Source: Leucogyrophana mollusca
Lineage: Eukaryota > Basidiomycota > Agaricomycetes > Boletales
Direction of reading: 5' to 3'
Length of the DNA: 64,000 bases
Assembly (NCBI GenBank): GCA_021014945.1
Contig: MU266364.1
Location: 62,001-126,000, forward strand
In this document: in pieces, positions 46,739 through 57,794 of the stretch
How positions within the stretch are numbered: position 1 is the stretch's first letter
Layout: the number at the start of each line of letters is the position of its first letter
Notes under the pieces: model-generated
Database searches by the model: none
The model's input: only the letters and a program-made list of their open reading frames with translations
Told to the model about the DNA's origin: nothing
Translations under genes and position numbers: made by a program

Positions 46739-49251
46739 CTACCCATTCAGAACCTCGGACTCTTCCTGGATCTGCAATTATGCAAGGAAAGACATTGACA
46801 TCAGTATCCCGTGTAAAGCATGCGGATAAACCTACCCAGGGTCTATCCTGCCCCGCGACGTACTTCCTGGGGGGCCGCTTAAAGCATGATACTCGTTCTA
46901 TGTCCTTCTCGTCATACAGAGGGAATACAATCCCCAATTCGAAGTTGACAATCTAATTAAATCGAAGTTTGATCAGTCATCGTCAAAGCGTATCAGCGAT
47001 GAATTGCCACCGACATTGAGCACCGGGTTGAACCCCGAACCAGAGAGTGTTCCCCATGCGGACGGCGTGAAATTGTGCGATCCTACGTAAGCCCAGCCAA
47101 CGGGGTCGTTCTGGACTTTGACCTCGTCATCATCTTCCGTTTCGGAGTCGGTATCATCCACAGCTTGCCCTTTCCCCTTCGAAGAAGCAACGATGCTTTT
47201 CTTTTGTTTGTATGTTCCGATGATCATCTGAATAGGAGCTCAAATCTGATCGCCACAGAAAGAAGGGCTGACTGGACCTTCGTGTGCATGAGAACCCCGC
47301 CCGCAGTACTATTGGAATCGTGAAACAGCTCTTTTGGAAACTTCGTAGCTTCCCACTGGTTGCGGCGACAAAACATCGTCCCTCCTCCCTGCGAAAGATT
47401 TAACACCACTTTCTGTCGTTCGTGAAGAGATCGGAGCAGATAAAGACCTACACGTTCTCCGAGGACGGTCTCTCGCACTGTTTTAACGCTCGGAAAGACG
47501 ACCTTCACGGGCGGCCAGGGCATCTTCGACCGTCGCGTTTTCGGTTCATCTAGCCAATCAGCCGCAGACTCTCCTCGTGCAGACCAATGGAACTCATTCA
47601 TCCACTGGGTAGAGTACGTCCCGATGCTTGAGCCCTTTGGAAACCGAACGAGTCAGTGGTCACTTTTTGAGACAAGGACGTGAGGTGCATACCTGGCACT
47701 CGATAACAAGATCCTTGGCTGCTTTACCTTTCCCAGTACGAAGACCCATGTCCCTAATGGATTTCATCAAGGCTGTGTGTCCGGTAAGGATGACGTTCGG
47801 CCACCCTTCGTGTTTGCCTGCGAGTGACGGAACGAGTTTAACTTTGACTTTCGACCAGTCCCACTTCATTCGCAGGTCGTTTATTGATTGGAGCGGCAGA
47901 TTTGGATGCTAGGCGTGAAGTGAATGGTGAGGCGGGGAGGAGTTGAGCAGAAGAAAGCGGGACCAACATCGTTGCAGAGCATGTTCGCAAGTGCTGCTCG
48001 TACGTTGACTGCCCGAAGGACGCCTTGCATAAGGGATGGGAAGTCGCCAACAACCTTTGGGTCGTGAGCGATGGCTGATGACCGTAATGGAAGGTCTTGC
48101 AACCACATTGCCTAGGAAATATAAAAGCATAATTAGAACCGCCAAACCAACCAGACGGACGCAGATACAGCGCACATTCTCAATATCCCTGTAGTCGTAA
48201 TCTATGAGGTTTGCTGTGGAGATTACCACTCGAAGACGGCCAGACTTGTAGAAAAGCTAAGATATTCTGATACGTTAGCGTAGGATCCGTAAGTGAGATA
48301 TAGACCGATCCTACGAGCATGAACTGCAATGCAGGTTAGCGAACGCTGAAATAAACATGATAATGGCCCCGCAAACCTTCATATGCATACACCCTCGTCC
48401 GTTACGCAAGAAAGGCACTGTCAGCGTCCAGTTTGGTAGGACATTCTTGATCCCGGCTTGCCCAGATTCGTCGGGCTGTCCGACAATTATTACTGGGGTT
48501 GATCGATCGAAGAATCCGTATATCCATGAGATGGACGTAGAGTATGACGAGATTATGGCAAACGAGATATCAGCTTTCTACGAGGTAAAGTTGTCAGGTT
48601 CAGGCTGAGGGGTAACAGAACAGTAAAATCATTACTTGGCCCAGAATTTCTGTCAACCTGAATACGGGCTTGCCATCCTGCCTCGGATTGGTGTGGATGT
48701 TCGCGACAGGTCTGAGTTCACCATCCCAGAACAGCTGATCTATGGGAAGAATGTTTCCAATGCTTGTTGTTCCTTTGGCTTCCGAGTGCGCATTCGTAGC
48801 AATACTGGAAGAAGCAGAGGCAGTATTGTTGGCTCTACCATTAGTTTGTACTTGAGAAGAGGAGGTATATTGCCTCTTAGCAGGTCGTGCTGAACCTCCC
48901 TCAAGATCTACATCGCCACGCATCCGCTTGAGTCTCTCTAGACGTTCCTGCTCAAGCTTTGCGCGCTCAGAAAGATATGGTGCTGAAGGAATCCCACTGG
49001 CACTCTCAGGAGGCGACTGCGCAGGGTGAATTGAAGCACGCGACGACTGGGCTTTGGATTCCTCAATTGCGCGCCGTAGTTCCGTTTGAAACCGTGTTTC
49101 GTCGTCATCTTCTGCATCGGAGTCATCTATGATGATCGGTTCATTGGGTGCACGGGAACCCTGTAAGGAAAGGGCAATCGCCCTTGGGTACAAGCATGAG
49201 TCGACGACCGCAGAGTTCCGGCCAGGCAAACCTTGCGAGATCATCGTCCAT
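46739..49251 (-). CDS. TDP1: Tyrosyl-DNA phosphodiesterase 1
   Basis: Twelve exons: 49251-49232, 49182-48636, 48577-48377, 48323-48315, 48256-48176, 48111-47968, 47908-47693, 47634-47452, 47388-47278, 47227-47015, 46952-46836, 46771-46739; 624 aa. Residues 3-16 (D-D-L-A-R-A-I-A-L-S-L-Q) look like a ubiquitin-interacting motif, followed by an acidic, disordered stretch. The phospholipase-D-type catalytic motifs are H-M-K (254-256, then F-M-L-L-F-Y) and H-T-K (502-504, then M-I-I-G-T-Y). Between them lie V-V-I-S-T-A-N-L-I-D-Y-D-Y and later Y-V-G-S-H-N-F-T-P-S-A-W-G. The enzyme removes trapped topoisomerase I peptides from DNA 3' ends in the nucleus. Exon 4 is 9 nt. Introns 1 and 7 end in AAG. 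The first exon was chosen because it completes the N-terminal motif. Confidence 0.93.
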
Positions 49252-49614
49252 CCTTGAGAAATATTCTACGGGAATTTAAAAGCGAGATTGTAGATGCAGA
49301 AGGAATTGAGCTGGGTGGCTAATGGGATGACTAGAGGGTCGAAACTTGAAAAGCAAGGAAAGCGTGACTGACGCGCGTGTGGCGTCGCGTGTTCGGGATC
49401 ATAGCGCCTGGTCCAATTTCTAACCAGACCATCACTTGAAACCCGGTGAGGTTGGCGGGATGAAACAATTTGTAGGCATTCGCCTCCTTGTTTACGACCC
49501 TTTCATCGTTATCAACTCTGCATATCCTCTAGCAGTGCTGTGCATTCGCTATAAGCTCTGGTAGCTCTCTGATTTATTTTGCGCCTGGTGCGCTGCTATC
49601 TTTCTGTTTGTGAC
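49252..49614. other. Divergent promoter region
   Basis: 363 bp between the starts of TDP1 (-) and the single-exon membrane protein (+). No further feature was seen. Confidence 0.6.
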
Positions 49615-51735
49615 ATGGACCCCCGGTCATCTGGCACACCTGCTTTCTTTTATCGTTCTTACTTTCAGCGGGATACTCCAAATTTGGTTCTCGGTCCCAA
49701 TGGTCAGGCATCTATCGTCGATGCTGGAGCAGATCAGGCTGGTATCCCAGATATTTCCCCTCAGGAATCGGCGGTAAGCCCAGATGGTGCTCGAAACCCA
49801 GGAGTTGTACCTTTTGCATCGATTCAACAAACACAAACCCAACTGTTTGTCCCCGCTCAGTCTGGGATCTTACCCTCCCCGACATTCAGCCAGCTGTCTC
49901 AGCTTCCAGTCTCGGCGATTCCAGCCCTGGCACAATCAACCGCGAGCGTGACTGGGACCGAAGCTTCGCTCAGTAGTGCATCCTCCGTTTCAGCTGCGAT
50001 TACAGCCACGGCGACGTCTCTCGTGCAAACAGCTCTTGCAGCAACCCTGTCATCGGCATCGGCATCTTCGAGTTCATCTCCTAGCACGTCGATCGTCTCC
50101 ATTCCCACACACCTCACGCCTTCTCCAACTCCCACACCCAAAACTGAATCACATTCGGCGCCGTTCTACGTGGCCATAATTTTGGGAGCTTTTTGCGTTG
50201 TGGCTTGCGTCTCGGCATTCATAGCGTGGTGGATCCGATCCCGCTCACGGACTAGACAACGCCGTGAACTCGAGGATCCCTGGGGCAGCGGTACAGGCGG
50301 TTTGGAAGAAGGGCGTGAGCCCAGTCTCAATGAAGACGATGGAGCGTCGCACCAGACGTCCGAATATTACCTTCCAGAGTCGATTGTCCAGAGGAATACA
50401 GCTGAAGCGTTCTCGAGCAGCATCACTATCCCGAACGCCAACGAGGAACGAACGTGGCGACGGGGCAGTGGGCTCGCCATTGCAGACGCACCGTTTCCCC
50501 CGGTCCGTCCGCTCCCATCGAAGGTAGTGAGCGCGCTGAGCGTCCAGGAAAGCACACATACCCTGGGTCCGCTGCAGGTCGCCAATTTGCTCCCAGGCGA
50601 CTTGACATCTGGCGACGAGGGCAGTCGACAAGGGACCGTCGATATGAGAACGGCGAGGAGTGGTGGCGTTGGCACTCCCCGAGAGGAAGTCCCTGGCGCG
50701 AAACCTCGTTTCTTGTCCCTCGAAGGGGATGGCCTGTCAGTTCCCTGGGCAGGGCTGAGAGACGGGTCGGTAAGTCTGCGTACCAGACGCCCGATGGACA
50801 ACGGGACGGGCAACAACGCCAGATGGAAACAGCTTCCGATGCCCGGGGAAGCCGTTAAACACCCTGAAGATCTCACTGCTGATGGCTGGACATCAACTCT
50901 CAAGTCGAACCTGATGAATGCCTTCAGTGCGGTCGCAGGGAACCGACCGGCCCCTTCGAGTTCAGAAAGCGTTGACAGATTTACACCAATACCTCAGCGC
51001 ACAAGTCCACGACGATCACCCGACCAACGATGGGGACAACAGTTCCCTGAACATGCTATGGCGCGAACACATTCCGCGTCTTCGGGTGTGTCAAGATTAT
51101 ACACACTACACGAGACCGGAGACGGGGCGGGAGTTGTACACATCCGCGGGATGGACAATTACGCTCATGCTGGCGAACGTACATGGTCCCCTGGACCATC
51201 GAGGTCTACGCTCCAATTTGGTGATAGCCAGTCAACCCTTCGTCCTGGCATTACCCCAGTGTGGACGCGCGAGTCACAGGCGCCGTTGCTCGCCAACGAA
51301 GTCCCGGCCGCTCGGACGAAGGCTTTGCCACGTCCCTCACGTTACAACACTCGTCCCTCGATCACTAGCACCGGCAGTATCTACTCCGCAGAATCAGCTA
51401 TAGCCTCAGCCAATTTGCTTAACTACGGATATGATGAGACGAGGGAGCGCCCGCTGCCATCTGTCCCAAACCCGCGCTCGCGTACGAGCACGCTGAGGTC
51501 CGCAGAACAAGCATCGACGAAGAGTAGCTCGCGAAAGCGGGAGAGGCGGAAACGTTCGAGACCTAAGCCAATCCAGCGTGTCTCATCATCGACCTCCTCT
51601 GTTTTGTCCTTCGGGTCAGATCTTACACGACCGGGCCAGTCAGCGAATCTTTCGATCAGGGAGGACGCGGCAAGGAAAGCCCTCATGGAAAGGAGAAGAA
51701 GAATGGCGATGAATGCGCTATCGTCTGATGACTGA
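49615..51735 (+). CDS. Single-pass membrane protein with Ser/Thr-rich ectodomain (unknown)
   Basis: One uninterrupted exon, 706 aa, from the first in-frame ATG (49615). Residues 85-180 are Ser/Thr/Ala/Pro-rich and mucin-like. Residues about 184-207 form one transmembrane span (Y-V-A-I-I-L-G-A-F-C-V-V-A-C-V-S), followed at once by R-S-R-S-R-T-R-Q-R-R, a stop-transfer signal that puts the long C-terminal part in the cytosol. That part is polar, Ser/Arg-rich and ends basic (S-S-R-K-R-E-R-R-K-R-S-R-P-K). No signal peptide is visible, so it is probably inserted by the transmembrane span itself. The layout recalls fungal cell-wall stress sensors, but there is no WSC or cysteine domain. Lack of introns is unusual for this locus. 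Confidence 0.75.
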   Translation: MDPRSSGTPAFFYRSYFQRDTPNLVLGPNGQASIVDAGADQAGIPDISPQESAVSPDGARNPGVVPFASIQQTQTQLFVPAQSGILPSPTFSQLSQLPVSAIPALAQSTASVTGTEASLSSASSVSAAITATATSLVQTALAATLSSASASSSSSPSTSIVSIPTHLTPSPTPTPKTESHSAPFYVAIILGAFCVVACVSAFIAWWIRSRSRTRQRRELEDPWGSGTGGLEEGREPSLNEDDGASHQTSEYYLPESIVQRNTAEAFSSSITIPNANEERTWRRGSGLAIADAPFPPVRPLPSKVVSALSVQESTHTLGPLQVANLLPGDLTSGDEGSRQGTVDMRTARSGGVGTPREEVPGAKPRFLSLEGDGLSVPWAGLRDGSVSLRTRRPMDNGTGNNARWKQLPMPGEAVKHPEDLTADGWTSTLKSNLMNAFSAVAGNRPAPSSSESVDRFTPIPQRTSPRRSPDQRWGQQFPEHAMARTHSASSGVSRLYTLHETGDGAGVVHIRGMDNYAHAGERTWSPGPSRSTLQFGDSQSTLRPGITPVWTRESQAPLLANEVPAARTKALPRPSRYNTRPSITSTGSIYSAESAIASANLLNYGYDETRERPLPSVPNPRSRTSTLRSAEQASTKSSSRKRERRKRSRPKPIQRVSSSTSSVLSFGSDLTRPGQSANLSIREDAARKALMERRRRMAMNALSSDD

Positions 51736-52020
51736 TTATGGTGACACTCGGTTCCTGTGATAGTTGCTGGGTTGCTGATATCGCCTACAATACAAACAAC
51801 AAATCTGTTGGGTGCTGATTCTGTACAAACAAACTCGAAGAATATCCATGGCCTGGTCGAAGTCCCAATAGACGCTGTCACCTGGTCGGATGATAAAAAC
51901 CGAGGGTTCAAGTCAGACGTGCAACATAGTAAGACACGTAATGAGCTCACTCGAGGATGGGAGATTTTACACAGCCAATGTGGTCGCGCACCATCCCACA
52001 TGACCTCGACCCCCCACGGC

Positions 52021-53763
52021 CTATCTAACACTCGGTCTCGGAGCATGCGAGCAGCCCTTTCCTTGTGCTCTCGTGGCAGCGATAACCGGGAGGAGCTGGT
52101 TGAAATTGTCCCATTTCGCCTTATAGTTCTGCCTGACGCCCTCCAGACGGCGGTCAGCCCAGCGTGTAGCCCAAGCGTTTACTTTCATGAGATTTGGAAG
52201 GACCGCGGAGACAAAGACGGCCACGACAACGGGCTTATCTAACCTTGAGTTCCCCAAAGACACCTCCTTGATGTGTTCATTCGACAAGCCATTACACGGG
52301 CATGCGCGTGGGACTGGCAGCGCTTCTAATGAGCGAAAATCGACGTCGATACTAAGAGTGGACAGCTTTGGACAGTGCTGAAGGAGTGCGGCGAGTCCCT
52401 GGAAGGTGATTTGTGAAGGGGCTTCCCATCCGGCCGCTTTGTTCAAATGCAAAGCGGTCAACGCGGGCCATGCACGTGCCAACTCTTCGATTCCTGCGTC
52501 GTTTATGGAGAACGTACTGAATAGCTCAAGTCGCAGTGATCGCAAACGTGTAAATTGGAAAAGAGGTCGAAGTTGGTCGATTTTGAGCAAACATGTGCTA
52601 GGGTTTTGAATATCGTCATGGAGGGTGCGGGTATTTTCTTGAATCACGAGTTGAAAGAGTGAATCTGGAGAGCAAGAAGAGCACAAAGTTACAAAGAATG
52701 CGGCGACGCGAGCAGCCGGAGTATCTCCGTCGAAAGATACATCGACTAGATGGGGAGATATCTTCATCGTCTTTAGCAGAGAATCCATCGAGGACAAGAC
52801 AGGTGCTTGCATTTTGAGCAAGGATAGTCGAGGAAATGGTGTAGCGGGTAGCTGCGATGATATAGAGGCAGCATTGAAGCTGATGTCGAGGGCAAAACTT
52901 GCGCTGGCGAGAGCTGGCAAACGGGCAAGATGTATGATCGCCTCCCCGTTGATGATGTTGACCATGACAGATTTAAGGTGTTGCAGTCGACACAAAGTGC
53001 GAGACACGATAGTGATCGACCTTCCTGTCTCCCGAGGAGCATGCTTCGCTCGACCAATAGCGAAGTTCCTCAGTTTGGGACATATAATCCCAACCAACGA
53101 GAGTGTAGAATATGAGTAAGCATCCAGCGTCTCTGAGTCTAGTCTGATGATTAAACGGGTAACCTTCGTCGTTAAAAAATGCCGGAATAGTGGGATATGG
53201 TCAACCGGCAATCCGTTCCAGGTGATAGCACGGAGGTTGGGCAAGAGAGGGGAGGAAGTTGGCGGACAGCTCAGCACTTGAAGTACTTCAGAGCTGACAG
53301 TAGTTGTGACCTTGTAAGGATTGTTGTCGTAGGCCAACCCCCCCAGAGAGCGGACGCGGGGCGCATACTTGTTGAAGATATCCCAGTCGGACATATCCAT
53401 CGCCCTCTGGAATACCTGGCCAATTTCAAAACGTCGCTCAGGAGACACGTAGCGTTCAATGTAAAAGGTGCGTACGATAGGACTCTCTGGTTGGGTCAGA
53501 TGAGGAGCGGTTGGAGGTACCTCGTGCACCTTCCATAAATCACGAGGCAGGCATTGCACAAGCCTCATGAAATAATCCAAGTCTCCCCATAAAGCATCTA
53601 ACGCAGGGCTCTGAATCGTTTTACACGTCCTGGCTAGAGCAGCCAAGGTTGCAGTTGCGTGGCAAGAAGGGACAGCCGGCATGCCGTTCGTGTCCAGGTC
53701 AGAGGCCGAGATGTGTTGACATATTTCGTGCAGGATCTCTGCGATGTGTAGACATCGATGCAT
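52021..53763 (-). CDS. F-box-like/LRR-like protein
   Basis: A single exon of 580 aa starting at the ATG at 53763 (M-H-R-C-L-H-I-A-E-I-L-H-E-I-C). Residues 5-65 match the degenerate F-box of mushroom proteins (I-L-H-E-I-C-Q-H-I ... A-A-L-A-R-T-C-K-T-I-Q-S-P-A-L-D-A-L-W). The rest has Leu-rich, repeat-like segments (L-P-N-L-R-A-I-T-W, L-R-S-L-R-L-E-L-F, L-T-A-L-H-L, C-P-K-L-S-T-L-S-I-D), as in substrate-recruiting F-box proteins of SCF ubiquitin ligases. Fourteen further codons upstream are open (from 53805), so a longer start is possible. Such families are large and fast-evolving; the target is unknown. Confidence 0.75.
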   Translation of the reverse strand: MHRCLHIAEILHEICQHISASDLDTNGMPAVPSCHATATLAALARTCKTIQSPALDALWGDLDYFMRLVQCLPRDLWKVHEVPPTAPHLTQPESPIVRTFYIERYVSPERRFEIGQVFQRAMDMSDWDIFNKYAPRVRSLGGLAYDNNPYKVTTTVSSEVLQVLSCPPTSSPLLPNLRAITWNGLPVDHIPLFRHFLTTKVTRLIIRLDSETLDAYSYSTLSLVGIICPKLRNFAIGRAKHAPRETGRSITIVSRTLCRLQHLKSVMVNIINGEAIIHLARLPALASASFALDISFNAASISSQLPATPFPRLSLLKMQAPVLSSMDSLLKTMKISPHLVDVSFDGDTPAARVAAFFVTLCSSCSPDSLFQLVIQENTRTLHDDIQNPSTCLLKIDQLRPLFQFTRLRSLRLELFSTFSINDAGIEELARAWPALTALHLNKAAGWEAPSQITFQGLAALLQHCPKLSTLSIDVDFRSLEALPVPRACPCNGLSNEHIKEVSLGNSRLDKPVVVAVFVSAVLPNLMKVNAWATRWADRRLEGVRQNYKAKWDNFNQLLPVIAATRAQGKGCSHAPRPSVR

Positions 53764-55114
53764 CGCGCCTCGAGCGACTTGTGCTACCGATGGCGGATGG
53801 CACAATCGGGGGAAGGGAGGAGTCCTTGACCGCAGTCAAGAATAGGAAGAAATACCAGGAGCCCCCTCCTAGAAGCACGTTTCAACCGAGACAGAACAAA
53901 AGAGAAGACCACGCGAGATCCGAACTGGAACATTACTATGGACTCGGACTTTTGAGTGGATTCGGCTATTTCACGTGTTCCTAGGCATTTCCTCGGTGTT
54001 GGCTGACTGCTTGGAATCAGAACCAGATTCAATACACGAGCGTTGAGTCGACCATGTATAACAGCGGTGGGCGCAGGGATATGTCCTCTTGGCAACTCGG
54101 CGATGGCATGTGACTGGTCTCCTCGAGCTTCCAAGTACGACCTCAAAGACCCTCTTAATTGAGGCTCGCAGAGAAAGCTGCTGTAGCCCGAGGTGCCTGC
54201 AGGCCTGACGGGCGAAAAGAAAGTGTATGGGAAAAGACAGCACCTTCACTGGCGAATAGCTGGAGAGAGATACCTTGCGCTCTACGCTTATTATGGTTGT
54301 AGCACTGGTACTAACCATCTGAACTTGTAACGGCACAGTACCTTTCTCAGCTCTGATTAAGAGGCTTAACTGATCGACTTACTGGAATCGTGTTTCCCCA
54401 GACTCTTGCTCACCAAAATTTCCCGATCTGTCTTACTGCTCAGATGCCTTAGCACTTGCTGTGGTTGCAGTATTCACAGTCGATAATGATAAGGGAGGAT
54501 AAGAATCGTGACTTCAAGTTGTGGGGGGCGTGTGGAATCTGGATAGCTCGCCTTCGCCGTTGTTGGTGGCAGCGTCGATCGGCTGGGGTGCGGAGGAGGG
54601 GCGCGCGGCGATAATGGACGGTCGTTACGAGTAACGAGCCAGCCATATAAGCGGACAGTTAACAACAGGGAACTCCTCAAAGCTAGCTCCAACTACAAAC
54701 TCGCGCCGTAGTTATCCCAAAGAAAATCTCGCTGACCAAAGTTAACGAAGGCCGGAATTTGCCGAAGCGGGGTAAGACTAGTAATAAACAGTAAACGGTA
54801 TGTCCATTAGTCTTCCTAATAAGCATAGTACTGTTACCTCGAGCTCACTCTGGCCACTCACTTGCCGCGTACTACTCGATAGGCCTGGCTTTCCACTGGG
54901 ATTTAGCAGGCGCTTTCTTGTTGCGCCCGCTTCGTGCGTGCGACCATGCAATTCCCGTGCCCATTGCCCATTACTGAGGGCAGATGTGGATGCGGATAAT
55001 CCTGACGTCCGACCCCACTACCAAAAGCTACAGTGTCACTCCGACCCACGTCGAGCCCGATCTTATACACTTCGTATTTTGGAGAGATGACTGTACATAT
55101 TCCTTCCACCCGCG
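53764..55114. other. Intergenic region
   Basis: 1.35 kb between the F-box-like gene (-) and the P450 gene (+). Short frames on both strands lack motifs. No gene is supported. Confidence 0.5.
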
Positions 55115-57322
55115 ATGTCCGCCTTAACAGAGAGCCCCTTACTCGCGCTCGCTATAACATGCGCGGCTGCTCTTTTCATCGGCGGCCACTTGGCGAAGAA
55201 AAAGAGTGGCCCACCGTTGCCGCCGGGGCCTCCACCTTTGCCTGTGGTGGGTAATGTTCGAGGGATCGACACTCACGCTCCCTGGCGTACCTACAGGGAA
55301 TGGGGATACATCTACGGTGCCTTTTCCGCCCCTCCGAATACTCATAATCTGACTCTCCCTCCCGAAAGGCCCCATCGTCCACACTCGTTTATTCGACAAG
55401 CATATCTGCATTATCAACACGGAAGAGGACGCCAGGGAGCTTCTCGACCGTCGCTCTCAGATTTATTCTGACCGGCCCGAAATTGCAACTAATGAATTGT
55501 GCGCGTTCTATATTTTTCTCCCGCTCGGAGATGTAATTCCGTCCGATTGTCGTCTCAGGTTCGGATCGGCCTTCAATTCGGCTTTCTTGAGATATGGCCC
55601 AAGATGGCGTCTGCATCGGTTTGCTTCCTTCCCGACTTACTCTTAGATGTCACTCATAAACCGTTGTATTCAGGAGGCTCTTTCACCAGACTTTCAGACC
55701 CGACCATGTCCAAACCTATCGTCCCATGCAGCTACAGAAAGGGTATCAGCTCCTTTTAGGTCTCCTGGACACCCCCGAAGACATATTCGGACATCTCAAA
55801 CGGTCTGTCTGTCCACTTCAAGATGGAGACCATCCTATCCCAATATCTTATGCACACAGGCACGGAAGCTCCATTATCATGGCGGCCGCGTACGGCTATG
55901 ATACCAAACCTCGTGACGATCCCTATGTAACGGCAATTCAGAAGGCACTCGATTTTCTTATTGCGTATCTGAGCCCTCAAGCATCTGCTGTCGTTGGGGC
56001 TTTCCCATTCAGTGAGTACCCTATCTTTGCAGCGACTTGTAATAACTATTTACCGGTTGAAGTTCTATGGCTACCGTCTTGGTTCCCCGGCTTGTCGATT
56101 AAAAGCAATGCTGCTAAGTCCAGGCTGCTCGTCAAAGAATGGGTCGATCGTCCATTCGAGTACGTCCAAGAGACTATTGTACGCTTCGCTCTCATTGTGT
56201 CCAGTGGGCAGTGTACTCAAATTGCATGCAGAATTCAGGGACGGCGGTACCCTCTATGGCCACTGACTTTTTGACAAAGCAAGACGAGCAATTATCCCCA
56301 GACATGATGGCGGCTATCAAGGAGGCTTCCGCGACGGCTTTTGCAGGTAAATTAGCTTATCCTCTTTCTAATCCCAACTTCGACCTTAACGCACTACTTC
56401 AAAGCTGGTGCCGAAACCGTGCGTTCTAAGCACACCTTTGGCTGAGAACACTTTCCGAACTGAAAATATCCTTAGACGATCGGAGCGTTACGCGTTTTTG
56501 TATATGCCATGATGAAAAATCCTGAGGTGCAAAAAAAAGCTCAGGCCGAGATCGATGCGGTGGTAGGAACAGAGAGACTCCCGACCTTCGACGATCGCCG
56601 CTTGCTCCCTTACATTGACGCCATTGTGCGAGAAACTCTCAGATGGCTTCCTATTCTCCCGCTAGGTGAGAATAACCCTGCTTCCGCATGGCCGCATTAA
56701 GTAGTCGTCAATCGCGAATAGGCGTTCCTCACGCAACCACGGAAGACGACGTCTACAAGGGATATCTCATTCCCAAAGGTAATTTCCATTGCATGAATGG
56801 ATGGTCGTAAACTCCACTGACCCTCCCTAGGTTCGCTCATCCTCGCGAACATCTGGTGGGATTCCCGCTGTCTTCGTTGTTTGACCCAATAGCTCACTGC
56901 TTTGTCCCAAAGGGCCATGGGTCACGATGAGGCTAGATTCTCGAACCCATCCGAATTCAAGCCCGAGCGCTTCCTTACCCCGGGGGGAGAGCTCACCGAC
57001 GAGGCGCTCAACTTCGCCTGGGGCTTCGGCAGAAGAAGCTGTGTGGGGAGACACATGGCGGACGCTTCGGTCTGGTCGGCCATAGTCCTCATACTTTCCA
57101 CTTTCAATATCTCGAAACAGAAAGACAACGAAGGTCGTGAAATTGACGCCGAGCTGGATTGGTCGGTGGGGGTGACCGTGTAAGCTGATTTTGCTTGTGT
57201 CAATGCCTTTTCTCCATTCACCTTTGAACAGGCGCCTGGAGCCGTTCCCTTGCGCTCTCGCCCCGAGGTCGAAGGATATGACTGCCGAGAGATTGGCTGC
57301 CTTGTTCAGTGCAAGCGCGTGA
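55115..57322 (+). CDS. Cytochrome P450 monooxygenase
   Basis: Thirteen exons: 55115-55316, 55369-55498, 55559-55618, 55674-55802, 55860-56011, 56063-56178, 56232-56346, 56405-56418, 56476-56665, 56722-56778, 56831-56855, 56913-57179, 57232-57322; 515 aa. An N-terminal membrane anchor (residues 8-25) is followed by the hinge P-P-L-P-P-G-P-P-P. Then come W-R-L-H-R-R-L-F-H-Q-T-F (C-helix), A-G-A-E-T-T (302-307, I-helix oxygen-binding), E-T-L-R (359-362, ExxR), F-K-P-E-R-F (PERF) and the heme loop W-G-F-G-R-R-S-C-V-G with axial Cys440. Trp433 stands where the usual Phe of FxxGxxxCxG is, and Val441 replaces the common Pro. Four introns end in AAG. Apparent frameshifts at 55640-55740 disappear once spliced. 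It is an ER-bound haem enzyme; the substrate is unknown. Confidence 0.93.
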
Positions 57323-57794
57323 ACGATGGTCAAACGAAATGGCTGTATGCCACACCGTCGCCTCCCCAATCGTTTGACGACTATTTATCTCAGTCAAGCG
57401 GAAAATCTTCCTTATGCTCGTTCACTAGTCCATCAGCGTTTTGCTCTGTTTCAAAGAACATCTACACGTACCATCTATCTACTTGTTGTATCGTAGTCGC
57501 CCATGTAATGAATTACTTGTGCGCTGTCGATTGCAATACCTTCTCATCCGGTCTGTAGAATGTTGCAAAGGTACGACGAGGCTGCCTTGTGGCATTGCGT
57601 GGTGGCGGCAGAGGTGAAGCGAGTCTTGTGGCTATCCGTCGAAAAACAAAGGTCATCATGCATCATGCGCCAACTTGTTTGCCTTCCCCGATCCAACTCT
57701 TTCATCGAAATCTCATCGTCCGTCCCGTCTCGTAGCAGCGCTAGAGGACTTTACTGGAACGTCAGAATCCAGTCTTGCGTCAAATAGGTCTTTT
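57323..57794. other. Intergenic region and 5' leader of the importin gene
   Basis: The frame of the importin start is open upstream to a TGA at 57615-57617 but contains no other ATG, so 57795 is the first usable start. The rest is probably the P450 3' UTR and the promoter. Confidence 0.6.

Noticed and set aside
55619..55740. Apparent frameshift in the P450 gene
   Set aside because: Splicing 55619-55673 gives the continuous conserved stretch R-R-L-F-H-Q-T-F to R-P-M-Q-L.
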